DNA from: MR-S7 sp000400995
GTDB lineage: Bacteria > Pseudomonadota > Gammaproteobacteria > Burkholderiales > Burkholderiaceae_C
Assembly: GCF_045291395.1 (NCBI RefSeq)
Contig: NZ_CP152342.1
Span: 4,650,001 to 4,714,000, forward strand
Direction: 5' to 3'
DNA length: 64,000 nucleotides
Positions within the stretch are counted from its first letter, which is position 1, and each line of letters starts with the position of its first letter. The position numbers were made by a program, and so were the translations under genes. The notes under the pieces are model-generated. The model searched no databases, was not told the DNA's origin, and saw only the letters and a list, made by a program, of their open reading frames with translations. Positions 28,262 through 37,309 of the stretch are shown here, piece after piece.

Positions 28262-29068
28262 TCAGAGTCCGCCCGGCAGAAGGGCTTGGATGGCTTTGCG
28301 GATTTCGCGCGCCATCCACTGCTGGCGCTCGCGCGGCATGCGCGCCAGCGTGGTCGCCACGCTGATGCCCGCCACGGGCTCGCCGCGCGCGTCGCGCACG
28401 GCCATGCCCACGGCCAGCACGTTGCGCGTGGCGTGGTTGCCGATGATGGACCAGCCGCGCTCGCGCGTGGCGCGCACCAGCAGGCGCATGCGCTCGGGCG
28501 TCATGCCGCCGTAGCGCGGCAGCTCGGCGGCGTTGGCGGCCATGATGGCTTCGACCTGCGCGTCGGGCAGCGCCGACAGCAGCGCCAGCCCCGCTGCGCC
28601 CACGCCCAGCGGCTGGCGCGTGCCGGGCTGGATCACGAGCACCTGCACCGGGTGGCTGCCCACCTGCCGTGCGAGGCAGTGCGACAGCGCCCCCTCGCGC
28701 ACGATGGCGAAGGCCGCGTCGCCGCAGGCCACGCTCACGCGCTCCAGCACCGGCTGCAGCCGCACGGCCAGGTTGGGCATGTGGCCGACCTGGGCGGCCA
28801 GCCCCAGGCGCGGCCCGGGCACGTAGCGGAAGCGCCCCTGCGCGACCACGTAGCCGGCCTCGCGCAGCGTGGCGAGCAGGCGGTGCACGGTGGCGCGCTC
28901 CAGGCCCACGGCGCTGCACAGATCGACCACGCGCGCGCCTTCGGAGCCGCTGGCAGCCACGGCGTCGAGCACCTGCAGCCCCCGCCGCAGGGTGCGGCTG
29001 CCGGCGTCTGGACTGGTGTCCGGAACGTCCGATGGGCGGACGTTTCGATTGGTCGGTGTGCTGGGCAT
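28262..29068 (-). CDS. IclR family transcriptional regulator
   Basis: A 268-residue protein from ATG 29068. After a 25-residue polar tail come RTLRRGLQVLDAVAASGSEG and VGLERATVHRLLATLREAGY (winged helix). The effector domain follows with CLARQVGSHPVQVLVIQPG and RGWSIIGNHATRNVLAVGMAV. A longer start at 29158 would extend into the divergent receptor gene and is unlikely. It is divergent from the Bug/ligase/lyase/SDR operon at 29152 across 83 bp, so it most likely regulates that operon. Confidence 0.87.
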   Translation of the reverse strand: MPSTPTNRNVRPSDVPDTSPDAGSRTLRRGLQVLDAVAASGSEGARVVDLCSAVGLERATVHRLLATLREAGYVVAQGRFRYVPGPRLGLAAQVGHMPNLAVRLQPVLERVSVACGDAAFAIVREGALSHCLARQVGSHPVQVLVIQPGTRQPLGVGAAGLALLSALPDAQVEAIMAANAAELPRYGGMTPERMRLLVRATRERGWSIIGNHATRNVLAVGMAVRDARGEPVAGISVATTLARMPRERQQWMAREIRKAIQALLPGGL

Positions 29069-29151
29069 TCGAAAGAATTTCTGGGTCGATCGCAAAAGCG
29101 CAGTGTGCCCGAGGCCCTTGCCCGGGTGCAGCCCCAAACCAAGGAGACACC

Positions 29152-30147
29152 ATGACACATCGCACTACCTTTACCCGCCGCGCGGCCTGGGCGGCCATCT
29201 CCGGCGTTGCCCTCATTCCCGGGATGGCCTTCGCGCAGCAGGCGCCGGCCGCCTGGCCGCAAAAACCCATCAGGCTCGTCGTGGGCTTTTCCGCAGGCGG
29301 GGCCACCGACGTGGTGGCGCGCATCATCGCTCCCAAACTCGGCGAACAGCTGGGCCAGCCCGTGGTGGTGGACAACCGGGCGGGCGCCAATGGCAACGTG
29401 GGCGCGGAGATCGTGGCGCGCGCGCCCGCCGATGGCTACACGCTCTACGTCTTCACCATCGGCAACACCATCAATGCGTCGCTCTACGCCAAGCTGGGCT
29501 ACGACCCGGCCAAGGATTTCGAGCCCATCGGCCTGATCGCCAAGATCACCAACGTGCTCGTGGTCAATCCGAACCTGCCGATCAAGAGCCTGGACGACTA
29601 CGTGCGGTACGCCAAGGTATCGAAGGACGGCATCACCTTCGCCTCCTCGGGCAGCGGCTCTTCCATTCACCTGTCGGGGGAGATGTTCAAGATGCGCTCG
29701 GGCCTGAACATGCTGCACGTGCCCTACCGGGGCAGCGCTCCGGCCGTGACCGACCTGCTGGGCGGGCAGGTGGATTCGATGTTCGACAACATCCCCTCGG
29801 CGCTGCCGCACGTGCGCGCGGGCAAGCTGCGCGCGATCGCCGTCACCAGCGCCCGGCGCTCCACGCTGCTGCCCGATGTGCCCACGCTGGGCGAACTGGG
29901 CTACCCGAATTTCGACGTGCAGGGCTGGTTCTCGCTGGTGGCGCCCAAGGGCACGCCCCGCGCCGTGGTGGACCAGTTGAACGCCGCGCTGAACAAGGCG
30001 CTGGCCAGTGCCGACGTGCGCCAGCGGCTGGAGGAGAACGCCGCCACGCCCGAGTCGAGCACGCCGGAGCAACTGCAGGCGCTGACGCTTTCAGAAATCA
30101 AGACTTGGCGCGAGGTGGTGAAGGCCTCCGGGGCACAGGCCCAGTAA
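29152..30147 (+). CDS. Bug (TctC) family periplasmic solute-binding receptor
   Basis: A 331-residue receptor. A leader with paired arginines (TTFTRRAAWAAISGVALIPG) ends at AFAQQ. WPQKPIRLVVGFSAGGATD, VDNRAGANGNVGAEIVARA and HVPYRGSAPAVTDLLGG are Bug landmarks. CCAAGGAGACACC lies before the ATG. It is the first gene of an operon with an acyl-CoA ligase, a citryl-CoA lyase-like protein and an SDR, and presumably binds the acid they consume. Confidence 0.92.
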   Translation: MTHRTTFTRRAAWAAISGVALIPGMAFAQQAPAAWPQKPIRLVVGFSAGGATDVVARIIAPKLGEQLGQPVVVDNRAGANGNVGAEIVARAPADGYTLYVFTIGNTINASLYAKLGYDPAKDFEPIGLIAKITNVLVVNPNLPIKSLDDYVRYAKVSKDGITFASSGSGSSIHLSGEMFKMRSGLNMLHVPYRGSAPAVTDLLGGQVDSMFDNIPSALPHVRAGKLRAIAVTSARRSTLLPDVPTLGELGYPNFDVQGWFSLVAPKGTPRAVVDQLNAALNKALASADVRQRLEENAATPESSTPEQLQALTLSEIKTWREVVKASGAQAQ

Positions 30148-30163
30148 CTCCTGCAAGGTTTCC

Positions 30164-31654
30164 ATGTACCCCATCGATTTTTTCTGGCGGGCCACCCAGC
30201 GCTGGCCCGAACGCACCGCCATCGACGCGCCCGAGGGCGCCATCACCTACGCCGCACTGGCCGCCCAGGTGCGCGCGGTCTCCCAGGCGCTGCTGGCGCT
30301 CGACCCCGCGCCCGGCAGCCGTGTGGGCATCTGCGCGCACAACAGCGCGGCCCACATCGCCATGCTGCTGGCCGTGCTGGCCTGCGGCAAGGTGTGGGTG
30401 CCGCTCAATCCCAAGAGCACGCGTCCCGAGATCCGCCGCATCATCGACGTGACCGAGCCCAGCATCCTCGTGCTGGATGCCGAAAGCGAAGCCTTGCTCG
30501 AGGGCGCGCCGGGCGCGCGCCTGGCCTGCGAGCGCGGTGCGCTGGCAGAGCTGGCCGTGCGGCATGCGCACGCGCCCCAACCGGTGTTCGACCTGCCCCA
30601 GGACGCCACGCAGGCCATCAAGTTCACGGGCGGCACCACGGGCCTGCCCAAGGGCGTCATGCAGCCCTACCGCGCGTGGATGGCCAACATCGCCAACCAG
30701 ATCCACGCCTGGGGCTTCGACGAGCACGAGCGCTACGTGGTGGCCGCGCCCATCACGCACGGCACTTCCACCTACATCCTGCCGATCCTGGCGCAGGGCG
30801 GCTGCCACGTGCTGCTGCGCGGCAGTGGCGCGGAGGCCGTGCGCGCGGCTTTCCGCGACCAGGGCGGCACCGTGTGCTTCATGCCGCCCACGCTGGTCTA
30901 CATGCTCATGGCGCTGCCGGGCGCGAGCCGCGCTCAGTTTCCGCACCTGCGCCGCCTGATCTACGGCGGCGCACCCATGCCGGCCGAGAAGATCCGCGAG
31001 GTGCGCGCCTTCTTCGGCCCCGTGCTGGGCACGACCTACGGCCAGACCGAGGCGCCGCAGATCCTGACCGTGCTGCTTCCCGAGGACTTCGAGGACGAGC
31101 GCAACCTGGCCGCCGTGGGCCGCACCACCTGGTTCAGCGACGTGGCCATCATGGCGCCCGACGGGCGCCTGCTGCCCGCAGGCGAGGTGGGCGAGGTGGT
31201 GGCGCGCGGCGACCTGCTCATGACCGGCTACTGGCGCCTGCCCGGCAAGACCGCAGAGACCCTGGTCGGCGGCTGGCTGCACACGGGCGACCGGGGCCTG
31301 ATCGACGCGCGCGGCTACCTCTACCTGAAGGACCGGCTCAAGGACATGGTCATCACCGGCGGCTTCAACGTCTATCCCGTGGACGTGGAGAACGCACTGG
31401 GCCAGCACCCGGCCGTGCACGAGTGCGCGGTGTTCGGCATCCCCGACGACAAGTGGGGCGAAACCGTGCAGGCCGCCGTGCAGCTGCGCCCCGGCCGGCA
31501 GGCGACGGAGGCCGAGCTGATCGCCTTCGTGCGCGAGCGGCTCGGGCCCGTGCAGACGCCCAAGCGCATCCATTTCCACGCCAGCCTGCCGCGCTCGCCT
31601 GTGGGCAAGGTGCTCAAGTCCGCCGTGCGCGACCTCGCGCTGGCCACCCCCTGA
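30164..31654 (+). CDS. AMP-dependent acyl-CoA synthetase/ligase
   Basis: A 496-residue ANL enzyme. IKFTGGTTGLPKGVMQPY is the P-loop, GTTYGQTEAPQI the adenine-binding stretch, HTGDRGLIDARGYLYLKDRL and KDMVITGGFNVYPVDVEN the hinge and A8 region, and SPVGKVLKSAVRD carries the catalytic Lys. It would activate the acid bound by the preceding Bug receptor. The gene is 16 bp after the receptor stop and 17 bp before the lyase-like gene. Substrate unknown. Confidence 0.92.
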   Translation: MYPIDFFWRATQRWPERTAIDAPEGAITYAALAAQVRAVSQALLALDPAPGSRVGICAHNSAAHIAMLLAVLACGKVWVPLNPKSTRPEIRRIIDVTEPSILVLDAESEALLEGAPGARLACERGALAELAVRHAHAPQPVFDLPQDATQAIKFTGGTTGLPKGVMQPYRAWMANIANQIHAWGFDEHERYVVAAPITHGTSTYILPILAQGGCHVLLRGSGAEAVRAAFRDQGGTVCFMPPTLVYMLMALPGASRAQFPHLRRLIYGGAPMPAEKIREVRAFFGPVLGTTYGQTEAPQILTVLLPEDFEDERNLAAVGRTTWFSDVAIMAPDGRLLPAGEVGEVVARGDLLMTGYWRLPGKTAETLVGGWLHTGDRGLIDARGYLYLKDRLKDMVITGGFNVYPVDVENALGQHPAVHECAVFGIPDDKWGETVQAAVQLRPGRQATEAELIAFVRERLGPVQTPKRIHFHASLPRSPVGKVLKSAVRDLALATP

Positions 31655-31671
31655 ACCTGGAGAAAAACGCC

Positions 31672-32454
31672 ATGCCATCCATCCGCAACGACGCTCCCGT
31701 CACCCGCCTGTGCACGCACACGCTCACCAGCCTGCACTACCGCGACGCCGATCTGGTCGAAGACCTGATGGGCCAGAAGACCTTCACCGAGGTCATGCTG
31801 ATGCAGATCATGGGCCGCACGCCGCGCCCCGTGGACCTGCGCATCACCGACGTGGTGCTCATCGTGCTCATGGAGCACGGCCTCACGCCCAGCGCCATCG
31901 CCACGCGCCTGATCTACATGAGTGCGCCCGAGAACCTGCAGGGCGCCGTCAGCGCCGGCCTGCTGGCCGTGGGCAGCTCCTTCGTCGGCACCATGGAAAA
32001 CTGCTCGCGCCTGCTCGACCGCATCCTCGCCGCCGACGACCCGCAGGCGGAGGCCCAAGCCATCGCGCGCCAGCACCGCGAGGGCAAGCAGGCCATGCCC
32101 GGCTTCGGCCACCACCTGCACAAGCCCGTGGACCCGCGCGCCTACAAGCTGCTGGAACTCGCCCGCGCCGAACCCGACCTGGCCGGGCGCCACGTGCGTG
32201 CGCTGGAAACGCTGTCCAAGGCCGTGGATGCGGCCTGGGGCCGGCCCATCACCATCAACGCCACGGGCGCCGTCGCCGCGCTGCTGGGCGAGATCGGCGT
32301 GCCCACCAACGTGATGCGCGGCTTCGCCGTGATCTCGCGTGCGGCGGGCCTGGTGGCGCACATCGTGGAGGAGCAGCAAAGCCCCTCGGGCCGCTTCATC
32401 TGGGACACGGTGGAGCACGCCATTCCCTACGTGGGCGAAGGCGGCGCGCGATGA
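31672..32454 (+). CDS. Citryl-CoA lyase / citrate synthase-like protein
   Basis: A 260-residue, short member of the citrate synthase fold. MPGFGHHLHKPVDPRAYKLL carries the conserved His and the DPRA loop, and the C-terminus WDTVEHAIPYVG the conserved Asp region. Members of this size are annotated citryl-CoA lyase: they cleave a citryl-CoA-type ester into acetyl-CoA and an oxo acid, the reverse of the condensing half of citrate synthase. It follows the ligase, so the logical pathway is activation of a tricarboxylate-like acid followed by cleavage. The stop overlaps the SDR start (ATGA). Confidence 0.82.
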   Translation: MPSIRNDAPVTRLCTHTLTSLHYRDADLVEDLMGQKTFTEVMLMQIMGRTPRPVDLRITDVVLIVLMEHGLTPSAIATRLIYMSAPENLQGAVSAGLLAVGSSFVGTMENCSRLLDRILAADDPQAEAQAIARQHREGKQAMPGFGHHLHKPVDPRAYKLLELARAEPDLAGRHVRALETLSKAVDAAWGRPITINATGAVAALLGEIGVPTNVMRGFAVISRAAGLVAHIVEEQQSPSGRFIWDTVEHAIPYVGEGGAR

Positions 32455-33263
32455 CGCCGCCGGCACTGCCGACCGATCTCACGGGCCGCGTGGTCTTCGT
32501 CGCCGGCGGCGGCTCGGCTGGCCCCGGCTGGAGCATCGGCCGCGCGGCCAGCGTGACCTATGCGCGCCAGGGCGCGCGCGTCTGCGTGGCCGACCGCGAC
32601 GCCGCCTCGGCTGAGGAGACGTGCGAGCTGATCCGCGCCGAGGGCGGCGAGGCCGGGGTCTTCGTGGGCGACGTGGCGCAGGAGGCCGACGTGCAGCGCC
32701 TCTTCGCCGAGGCCCGCGCGCGCTTCGGCCCCATCGACGTGCTGCACCACAACGTGGGCATCGGCAAGACCGGCGGCCCGCTGGAAACCAGCGCCGAGGA
32801 CCTCGACCGCATCCACGCCGTGAACGTGCGCAGCCTGCTGCTGGCCACGCAGCAGGTGCTGCCGGACATGCTGGCGCGCGGGCGCGGCGCCATCACCGCC
32901 ATCTCGTCCGTGGCGGGCATGCGCTACGTGGGCTACCCGCACCTGGCCTACAGCGTGACCAAGGCAGCCGTGGCGCAGTTCACGCGCATGGTGGCGCAGC
33001 AGTACGCGGCGCAGGGCGTGCGCGCCAACACGGTGGTGCCGGGGCTCATCGACACGCCGCGCATCGCCCAGACGGTGGCGAAGATGTTCTCCGAGAACCT
33101 GGAGGAAGCCCGCGCCGCCCGCGCCCGCCAGGTGCCCCTGGGCCGCATGGGCACGGCCTGGGACGTGGCGCACGCCTGCGCCTTCCTGGCCAGCGACGCG
33201 GCGGCCTACGTCACGGGCACCGAACTGGTGGTGGATGGCGGGCTGACCGGAAAATACACATGA
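32451..33263 (+). CDS. Short-chain dehydrogenase/reductase (SDR)
   Basis: A 270-residue Rossmann enzyme. The cofactor loop is atypically spaced, FVAGGGSAGPGWSIGRA (a TGxxxGIG variant), followed by VCVADRD, whose acidic residue favours NAD. The catalytic set is AISSVAGM ... YPHLAYSVTKAAV (Ser, Tyr, Lys). GLIDTPRI and VTGTELVVDGGLTGKY close the fold. It would interconvert an alcohol and ketone in the pathway fed by the ligase. Start overlaps the lyase stop by 4 bp. Confidence 0.9.
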   Translation: MTPPALPTDLTGRVVFVAGGGSAGPGWSIGRAASVTYARQGARVCVADRDAASAEETCELIRAEGGEAGVFVGDVAQEADVQRLFAEARARFGPIDVLHHNVGIGKTGGPLETSAEDLDRIHAVNVRSLLLATQQVLPDMLARGRGAITAISSVAGMRYVGYPHLAYSVTKAAVAQFTRMVAQQYAAQGVRANTVVPGLIDTPRIAQTVAKMFSENLEEARAARARQVPLGRMGTAWDVAHACAFLASDAAAYVTGTELVVDGGLTGKYT

Positions 33264-33272
33264 AAATGGTCT

Positions 33273-33304
33273 CCAGCGCTTATCCAGAAAGCGCTGGCAG
33301 CTAT
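33273..33304 (-). repeat. Dispersed palindromic repeat, copy R5
   Basis: CCAGCGCTT (33273-33281) and AAGCGCTGG (33289-33297) form a perfect 9-bp stem with a 7-bp loop, followed by CAGCTAT. On the minus strand it reads ATAGCTGCCAGCGCTTTC, the repeat's standard orientation. It follows the SDR stop by 9 bp and may terminate that operon. Confidence 0.8.
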
Positions 33305-33357
33305 TGTTTTCGATATTTCCGTTCTCCCTGCACGGGCGAAGGGCCGCGGCTGAAAAA

Positions 33358-33363
33358 TACAAT
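33358..33363 (+). promoter_or_regulatory. Candidate -10 box of mnmA
   Basis: TACAAT (in GAAAAATACAATCCC) lies only 8 bp before the mnmA ATG at 33372. If used, the transcript would begin at or next to the start codon and be nearly leaderless. No convincing -35 hexamer is seen, so this is a weak call. Confidence 0.3.
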
Positions 33364-33371
33364 CCCGGCCC

Positions 33372-34493
33372 ATGACTGCATCCTCCAAGCACCGCGTCGT
33401 CGTGGGACTCTCCGGCGGCGTGGATTCGGCCGTCACGGCCCATCTGCTCAAGCAGCAGGGCCACGAGGTCGTCGGCATCTTCATGAAGAACTGGGAGGAT
33501 GACGACGACAGCGAATACTGCTCGTCCAACATCGACTTCGTGGACGCCGCCGCCGTGGCCGACGTGATCGGCATCGAGATCGAGCACGTGAACTTCGCGG
33601 CCGATTACAAGGACCGCGTGTTCGCCGAGTTCCTGCGCGAATACCAGGCGGGCCGCACGCCCAACCCCGACGTGCTGTGCAACGCCGAGATCAAGTTCAA
33701 GGCCTTCCTGGACCACGCGATGCGCCTGGGCGCCGGGAAGGTCGCCACGGGCCACTACGCGCGGGTTCGCCAGAACCCGCAGACCGGCCTGTTCGAGCTG
33801 CTCAAGGGGCTGGACCCGGCCAAGGACCAGAGCTACTTCCTGCACCGCCTCAACCAGGCGCAGCTCTCCAAGACGCTGTTTCCGGTGGGCGAGCTGCACA
33901 AGACCGAGGTGCGCCGCATCGCCGAGGAGATCCGGCTGCCCAACGCGAAGAAGAAGGATTCGACCGGCATCTGCTTCATCGGCGAGCGGCCGTTCCGCGA
34001 GTTCCTCAACCGCTACATCTCCCGAGAGCCCGGCCCCATCCTCGACGACCGGGGGCGCACGCTGGGCCAGCACATGGGCCTGTCGTTCTACACGCTGGGC
34101 CAGCGCCAGGGCCTGGGGATCGGCGGGGTCAAGGAGAAGGGCGCCCAGCGCGGCGCGGGCGACCACGCGCCGTGGTTCGTGGCGCGCAAGGAGCTGGAGA
34201 CCAACACCTTGCGCGTGGTGCAGGGGCACGACCACCCCTGGCTGCTGTCGCACACGCTGGTGGCGGGCGACGCGAGCTGGGTGGCGGGCATGCCGCCCGC
34301 GGTCACCGCGCTGGCCGCCAAGACGCGCTACCGCCAGCAGGACGCGGCCTGCACCTTCGGCGCGCATGGGGCCAAGGCCTTCGCGCTGCGGTTCTCCGAG
34401 GCCCAGTGGGCGGTGACGCCGGGGCAGTCCGCCGTGCTCTACGACGGCGAGGTCTGCCTGGGCGGCGGCGTGATCGCGTCGGCCGACGCCTAG
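33372..34493 (+). CDS. mnmA: tRNA-specific 2-thiouridylase MnmA
   Basis: A 373-residue PP-loop enzyme of standard length. VGLSGGVDSAV (about 11-21) binds ATP. The catalytic cysteines are Cys103 (PDVLCNAEIKF) and Cys201 (DSTGICFIGE). The ending CLGGGVI is typical. It thiolates U34 of the tRNAs for Lys, Glu and Gln, using sulfur relayed by TusE or an equivalent. It is a housekeeping gene between catabolic and transport operons. The downstream LysR gene starts 7 bp after the stop. Confidence 0.96.
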   Translation: MTASSKHRVVVGLSGGVDSAVTAHLLKQQGHEVVGIFMKNWEDDDDSEYCSSNIDFVDAAAVADVIGIEIEHVNFAADYKDRVFAEFLREYQAGRTPNPDVLCNAEIKFKAFLDHAMRLGAGKVATGHYARVRQNPQTGLFELLKGLDPAKDQSYFLHRLNQAQLSKTLFPVGELHKTEVRRIAEEIRLPNAKKKDSTGICFIGERPFREFLNRYISREPGPILDDRGRTLGQHMGLSFYTLGQRQGLGIGGVKEKGAQRGAGDHAPWFVARKELETNTLRVVQGHDHPWLLSHTLVAGDASWVAGMPPAVTALAAKTRYRQQDAACTFGAHGAKAFALRFSEAQWAVTPGQSAVLYDGEVCLGGGVIASADA

Positions 34494-34500
34494 GGCTCCG

Positions 34501-35398
34501 ATGTCCGCGCCGCGCATCCCTGCCGATCCAGGGCCTGCTGGCCTTCGAGGCGCTGGCGCGGCTGCGCAGCGTGACGCTGGCGGCGCACGAGCTGAACGTG
34601 ACGCCCAGCGCCGTGAGCCACCGCATCCGGCAGATGGAGGTGCTGCTCGGCGTGAAGCTGTTCGCGCGCGGCGATTTCAGCCTGAGCCCGGCGGGCGCGG
34701 CCTACATCGCGCGGGTGCGCGAGGCCATCGCCGCACTGCAGCAGCTGCCGGGAGCGACGCCGGCGCCCAGCGCCGCGCGGCTGCGCGTGGCGGTCACGCC
34801 CACGTTTTCGCGCGAACTGCTGCTGCCGCGGATCGCGCGCTTCCGCGAGACCTATCCGGACATCGAGCTGATGCTGCAGGTGACGATCCCCGTGCACAAC
34901 GTGATGGCCGAGGAGGCCGACATCGAGCTGCGCTTCGGCTCCGGCCATTTCCCCGAGCGCGAGTCCATGCACCTGCTGGGCGACGAGGTCTGCCCCGTCT
35001 GCAGCCCGGAATACCTGGGCGAGGCGGGCGCGCTGGGCGACTTCTCCTCCGACGAGGCGGTGGCGCGCGCGCGCCTGATCCGCTCGCCGCTGGAGCCCTG
35101 GCGCACCTGGTTCAGGGCCTGCGGCATCACGCAGCCCGAGCCCACGGTGGGCAGCCAGTTCAACGACCTGGGCCTGGTGTGGGACGCGGCCGTGGCCGGC
35201 TTCGGCGTGGCGCTGCTGCGCCTGCGCCTGGGGCGGGCGTGGCTCGACAGCGGCCGGCTCGTGCGGCTGTCGCCGCGCAGCGTGCCTTCGCCGCACGACT
35301 ACTACCTGTGCTGGCGACCGGGTGCGCTCGAGCGCTGGGAATGCGCGGCCTTCGTGGACTGGCTGCCGCTCGCGCTGGCCGTGCCGGACGCCGCGTAG
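34501..35398 (+). CDS. LysR family regulator (GcvA-like), one-base frameshift near 34516-34519
   Basis: A typical LysR protein in the frame ending at 35398: LPIQGLLAFEALARLRSVTL, ELNVTPSAVSHRIRQMEVLL (recognition helix), then an effector core with RLRVAVTPTFSRELLLPRIA. That frame has no start codon before a stop. The ATG at 34501 gives MSAPRI and joins it exactly if one C of the CCC at about 34517-34519 is removed, yielding 298 residues. The TPSAVSHRI form and shortness resemble the GcvA group. It precedes the lactate permease on the same strand, with a palindrome between them, so it may control lctP. Confidence 0.82.
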
Positions 35399-35441
35399 TT
35401 ACCGCAGGTTGCAGGTCCGCCCGCCACGGCGGCGCTGCGGC

Positions 35442-35478
35442 GTGAAAATGCTTCACGTGCAGGGGTAGCATTTTTCAC
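35442..35478. promoter_or_regulatory. Inverted repeat operator candidate upstream of lctP
   Basis: GTGAAAATGC (35442-35451) and GCATTTTTCAC (35468-35478) are near-perfect inverted arms 16 bp apart. The left arm plus TTCAC also forms a small dyad, GTGAA-N5-TTCAC. It lies 115 bp before the lactate permease start, a position suited to a LysR or GntR activator/repressor site. Confidence 0.45.
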
Positions 35479-35592
35479 GCTGCGCGGGCGACGACCTTTC
35501 TACAGTCTCACCCGCACTCGGCGAGCGGCTTTCCTGCCGCCGGCTTGCGCACATTCCTCCAAGATCTGGACAACAACACGGAGACAGGGCAT

Positions 35593-37254
35593 ATGGCCTG
35601 GCAACAAATTTACGACCCGTTCGGGAACATGGTCATCTCCACCGCGCTCGCGGCGATACCGGTGGTGGTGATGCTCGCGGCGCTGGGCTTCTTCCACATC
35701 AAGGCGCACATCGCGGCGGGCATGGGGCTCATCGCGGCCCTGCTCGTGGCCGTCTTCGCCTACGGCATGCCGGCCGACATGGCGGGCCGGGCGGCGCTCT
35801 TCGGTGGATTCACCGGGCTGCTGCCCATCGGCTGGATCGTGCTGAACATCATCTTCCTGCACCAGCTCACCGAGCAGAACGGCAGCTTCGCCGTGCTGCA
35901 GGATTCGCTCTCGGGTATCACCGAAGACCGGCGCATCCAACTGCTGCTGATCGCGTTCTGCTTCGGCGCGTTCTTCGAGGGCGCGGCCGGCTTCGGCACG
36001 CCGGTGGCCGTGACGGCCGCCATCCTGATCGGCCTGGGCTTCTCGCCGCTGGCCGCCTCGGGCCTGTCGCTGATCGCCAACACGGCGCCCGTGGCCTTCG
36101 GTGCCCTGGGTACGCCGGTGATCACGCTGGCCAAGGTGCACGGCTACGACTTGATGGAAGTGACGGCCATGATCGGCCGCCAGCTGCCCTTCTTCTCGCT
36201 GCTGGTGCCGTTCTGGCTCATCTGGGCCTTCGCGGGCCGCAAGGGCATGTGGGAGATCTGGCCCGCCATCCTCGTGACGGGCGTGTCGTTCGCGGTGCCG
36301 CAGTACCTGGTGTCGAACTTCATCGGGCCGGAACTGGTGGACATCATCGCCGCCATCGTCTCCATGGTCTGCCTGGTGGCCTTCCTGCGCGTGTGGCAGC
36401 CCAAGAAGGTGTGGACCTCGCCCTCGCTGCGCGGCCACGATCCCAGCGCGGCCGACGCCAAGCCCGCGCAGCCGCCCAAGCGGCACAGCACCCAGGCCCT
36501 GGTGGCCGCCTGGACGCCCTGGGTGATCCTGTCGGTGTTCGTCTTCATCTGGGGCCTGCCTTCGGTCAAGGCGTGGCTCAACGGCATCTTCGCGCCTGCT
36601 TTCCCCATGGACGGCCTGCACAACATGATCGAGAAGGTGCCGCCCGTGGTGCCCCAGCCCACCAAGGAAGGCGCGGTCTACACGCTGAACCTGCTGTCGG
36701 CCACCGGCACGGGCATCCTGCTGTCGGCCATCGTGAGCGCGCTGGTCATGAAGTACAACCCGGTGGCCATCGTGCGCACCTTCTTCAAGACGCTGTGGCT
36801 GGTGAAGTATTCGCTGCTCACCATCGTGCTGATGCTGGCGCTGGGCACGCTCACGCGCTACTCCGGCACCGACACCACGCTGGGCCTGGCGTTCGCCAAC
36901 ACCGGCGTGCTCTACCCCTTCTTCGGCACGCTGATGGGCTGGCTGGGTGTGGCGCTCACGGGTTCGGACACGGCGTCGAACGTGCTGTTCGGCGGCATGC
37001 AGAAGGTGGCGGCCGAGCAGCTGCACCTCTCGCCCAACCTCATGGGCGCGGCCAACAGCTCGGGTGGCGTGATGGGCAAGATGATCGACGCGCAGTCCAT
37101 CGTCGTGGCCTCCACCGCCACGCGCTGGTTCAACCACGAGGGCGACATCCTGCGCTACGTGTTCTTCCACTCCATCGCGCTGGCCTGCCTGGTGGGCCTG
37201 TACGTGACGATGCAGGCCTACGTCTGGCCGTTCACGCTCATGGTCGTGCACTGA
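35593..37254 (+). CDS. lctP: L-lactate permease
   Basis: A 553-residue integral membrane protein of the LctP family, with about 12-14 hydrophobic segments. It begins MAWQQIYDPFGNMVISTALA, the usual LctP start, and keeps FCFGAFFEGAAGFGTPVAVT and LMGWLGVALTGSDTASNVLF, the family's substrate-path motifs. The ATG at 35593 (GGAGACAGGGC upstream) is preferred to a TTG at 35545, which adds a polar tail. It imports lactate (and glycolate) by proton symport. A palindromic operator precedes it and a strong hairpin follows. Confidence 0.93.
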   Translation: MAWQQIYDPFGNMVISTALAAIPVVVMLAALGFFHIKAHIAAGMGLIAALLVAVFAYGMPADMAGRAALFGGFTGLLPIGWIVLNIIFLHQLTEQNGSFAVLQDSLSGITEDRRIQLLLIAFCFGAFFEGAAGFGTPVAVTAAILIGLGFSPLAASGLSLIANTAPVAFGALGTPVITLAKVHGYDLMEVTAMIGRQLPFFSLLVPFWLIWAFAGRKGMWEIWPAILVTGVSFAVPQYLVSNFIGPELVDIIAAIVSMVCLVAFLRVWQPKKVWTSPSLRGHDPSAADAKPAQPPKRHSTQALVAAWTPWVILSVFVFIWGLPSVKAWLNGIFAPAFPMDGLHNMIEKVPPVVPQPTKEGAVYTLNLLSATGTGILLSAIVSALVMKYNPVAIVRTFFKTLWLVKYSLLTIVLMLALGTLTRYSGTDTTLGLAFANTGVLYPFFGTLMGWLGVALTGSDTASNVLFGGMQKVAAEQLHLSPNLMGAANSSGGVMGKMIDAQSIVVASTATRWFNHEGDILRYVFFHSIALACLVGLYVTMQAYVWPFTLMVVH

Positions 37255-37272
37255 TCAGCGTGTTTTTGGCCT

Positions 37273-37304
37273 CCAGCGCTTGCCAGGCAAGCGCTGGCAG
37301 CTAT
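37273..37304 (-). repeat. Dispersed palindromic repeat, copy R6
   Basis: CCAGCGCTTGCC (37273-37284), one A, GGCAAGCGCTGG (37286-37297): a perfect 12-bp stem with a one-base centre, followed by CAGCTAT. This is the most symmetric copy in the window. It sits 19 bp after the lctP stop and just before a second hairpin. Confidence 0.85.
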
Positions 37305-37309
37305 CGCAA

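Noticed and set aside
35545..35592. Longer N-terminus of the lactate permease from TTG 35545
   Set aside because: It adds a polar 16-residue tail not typical of LctP. ATG 35593 has a fitting upstream GGAG and gives the expected start.
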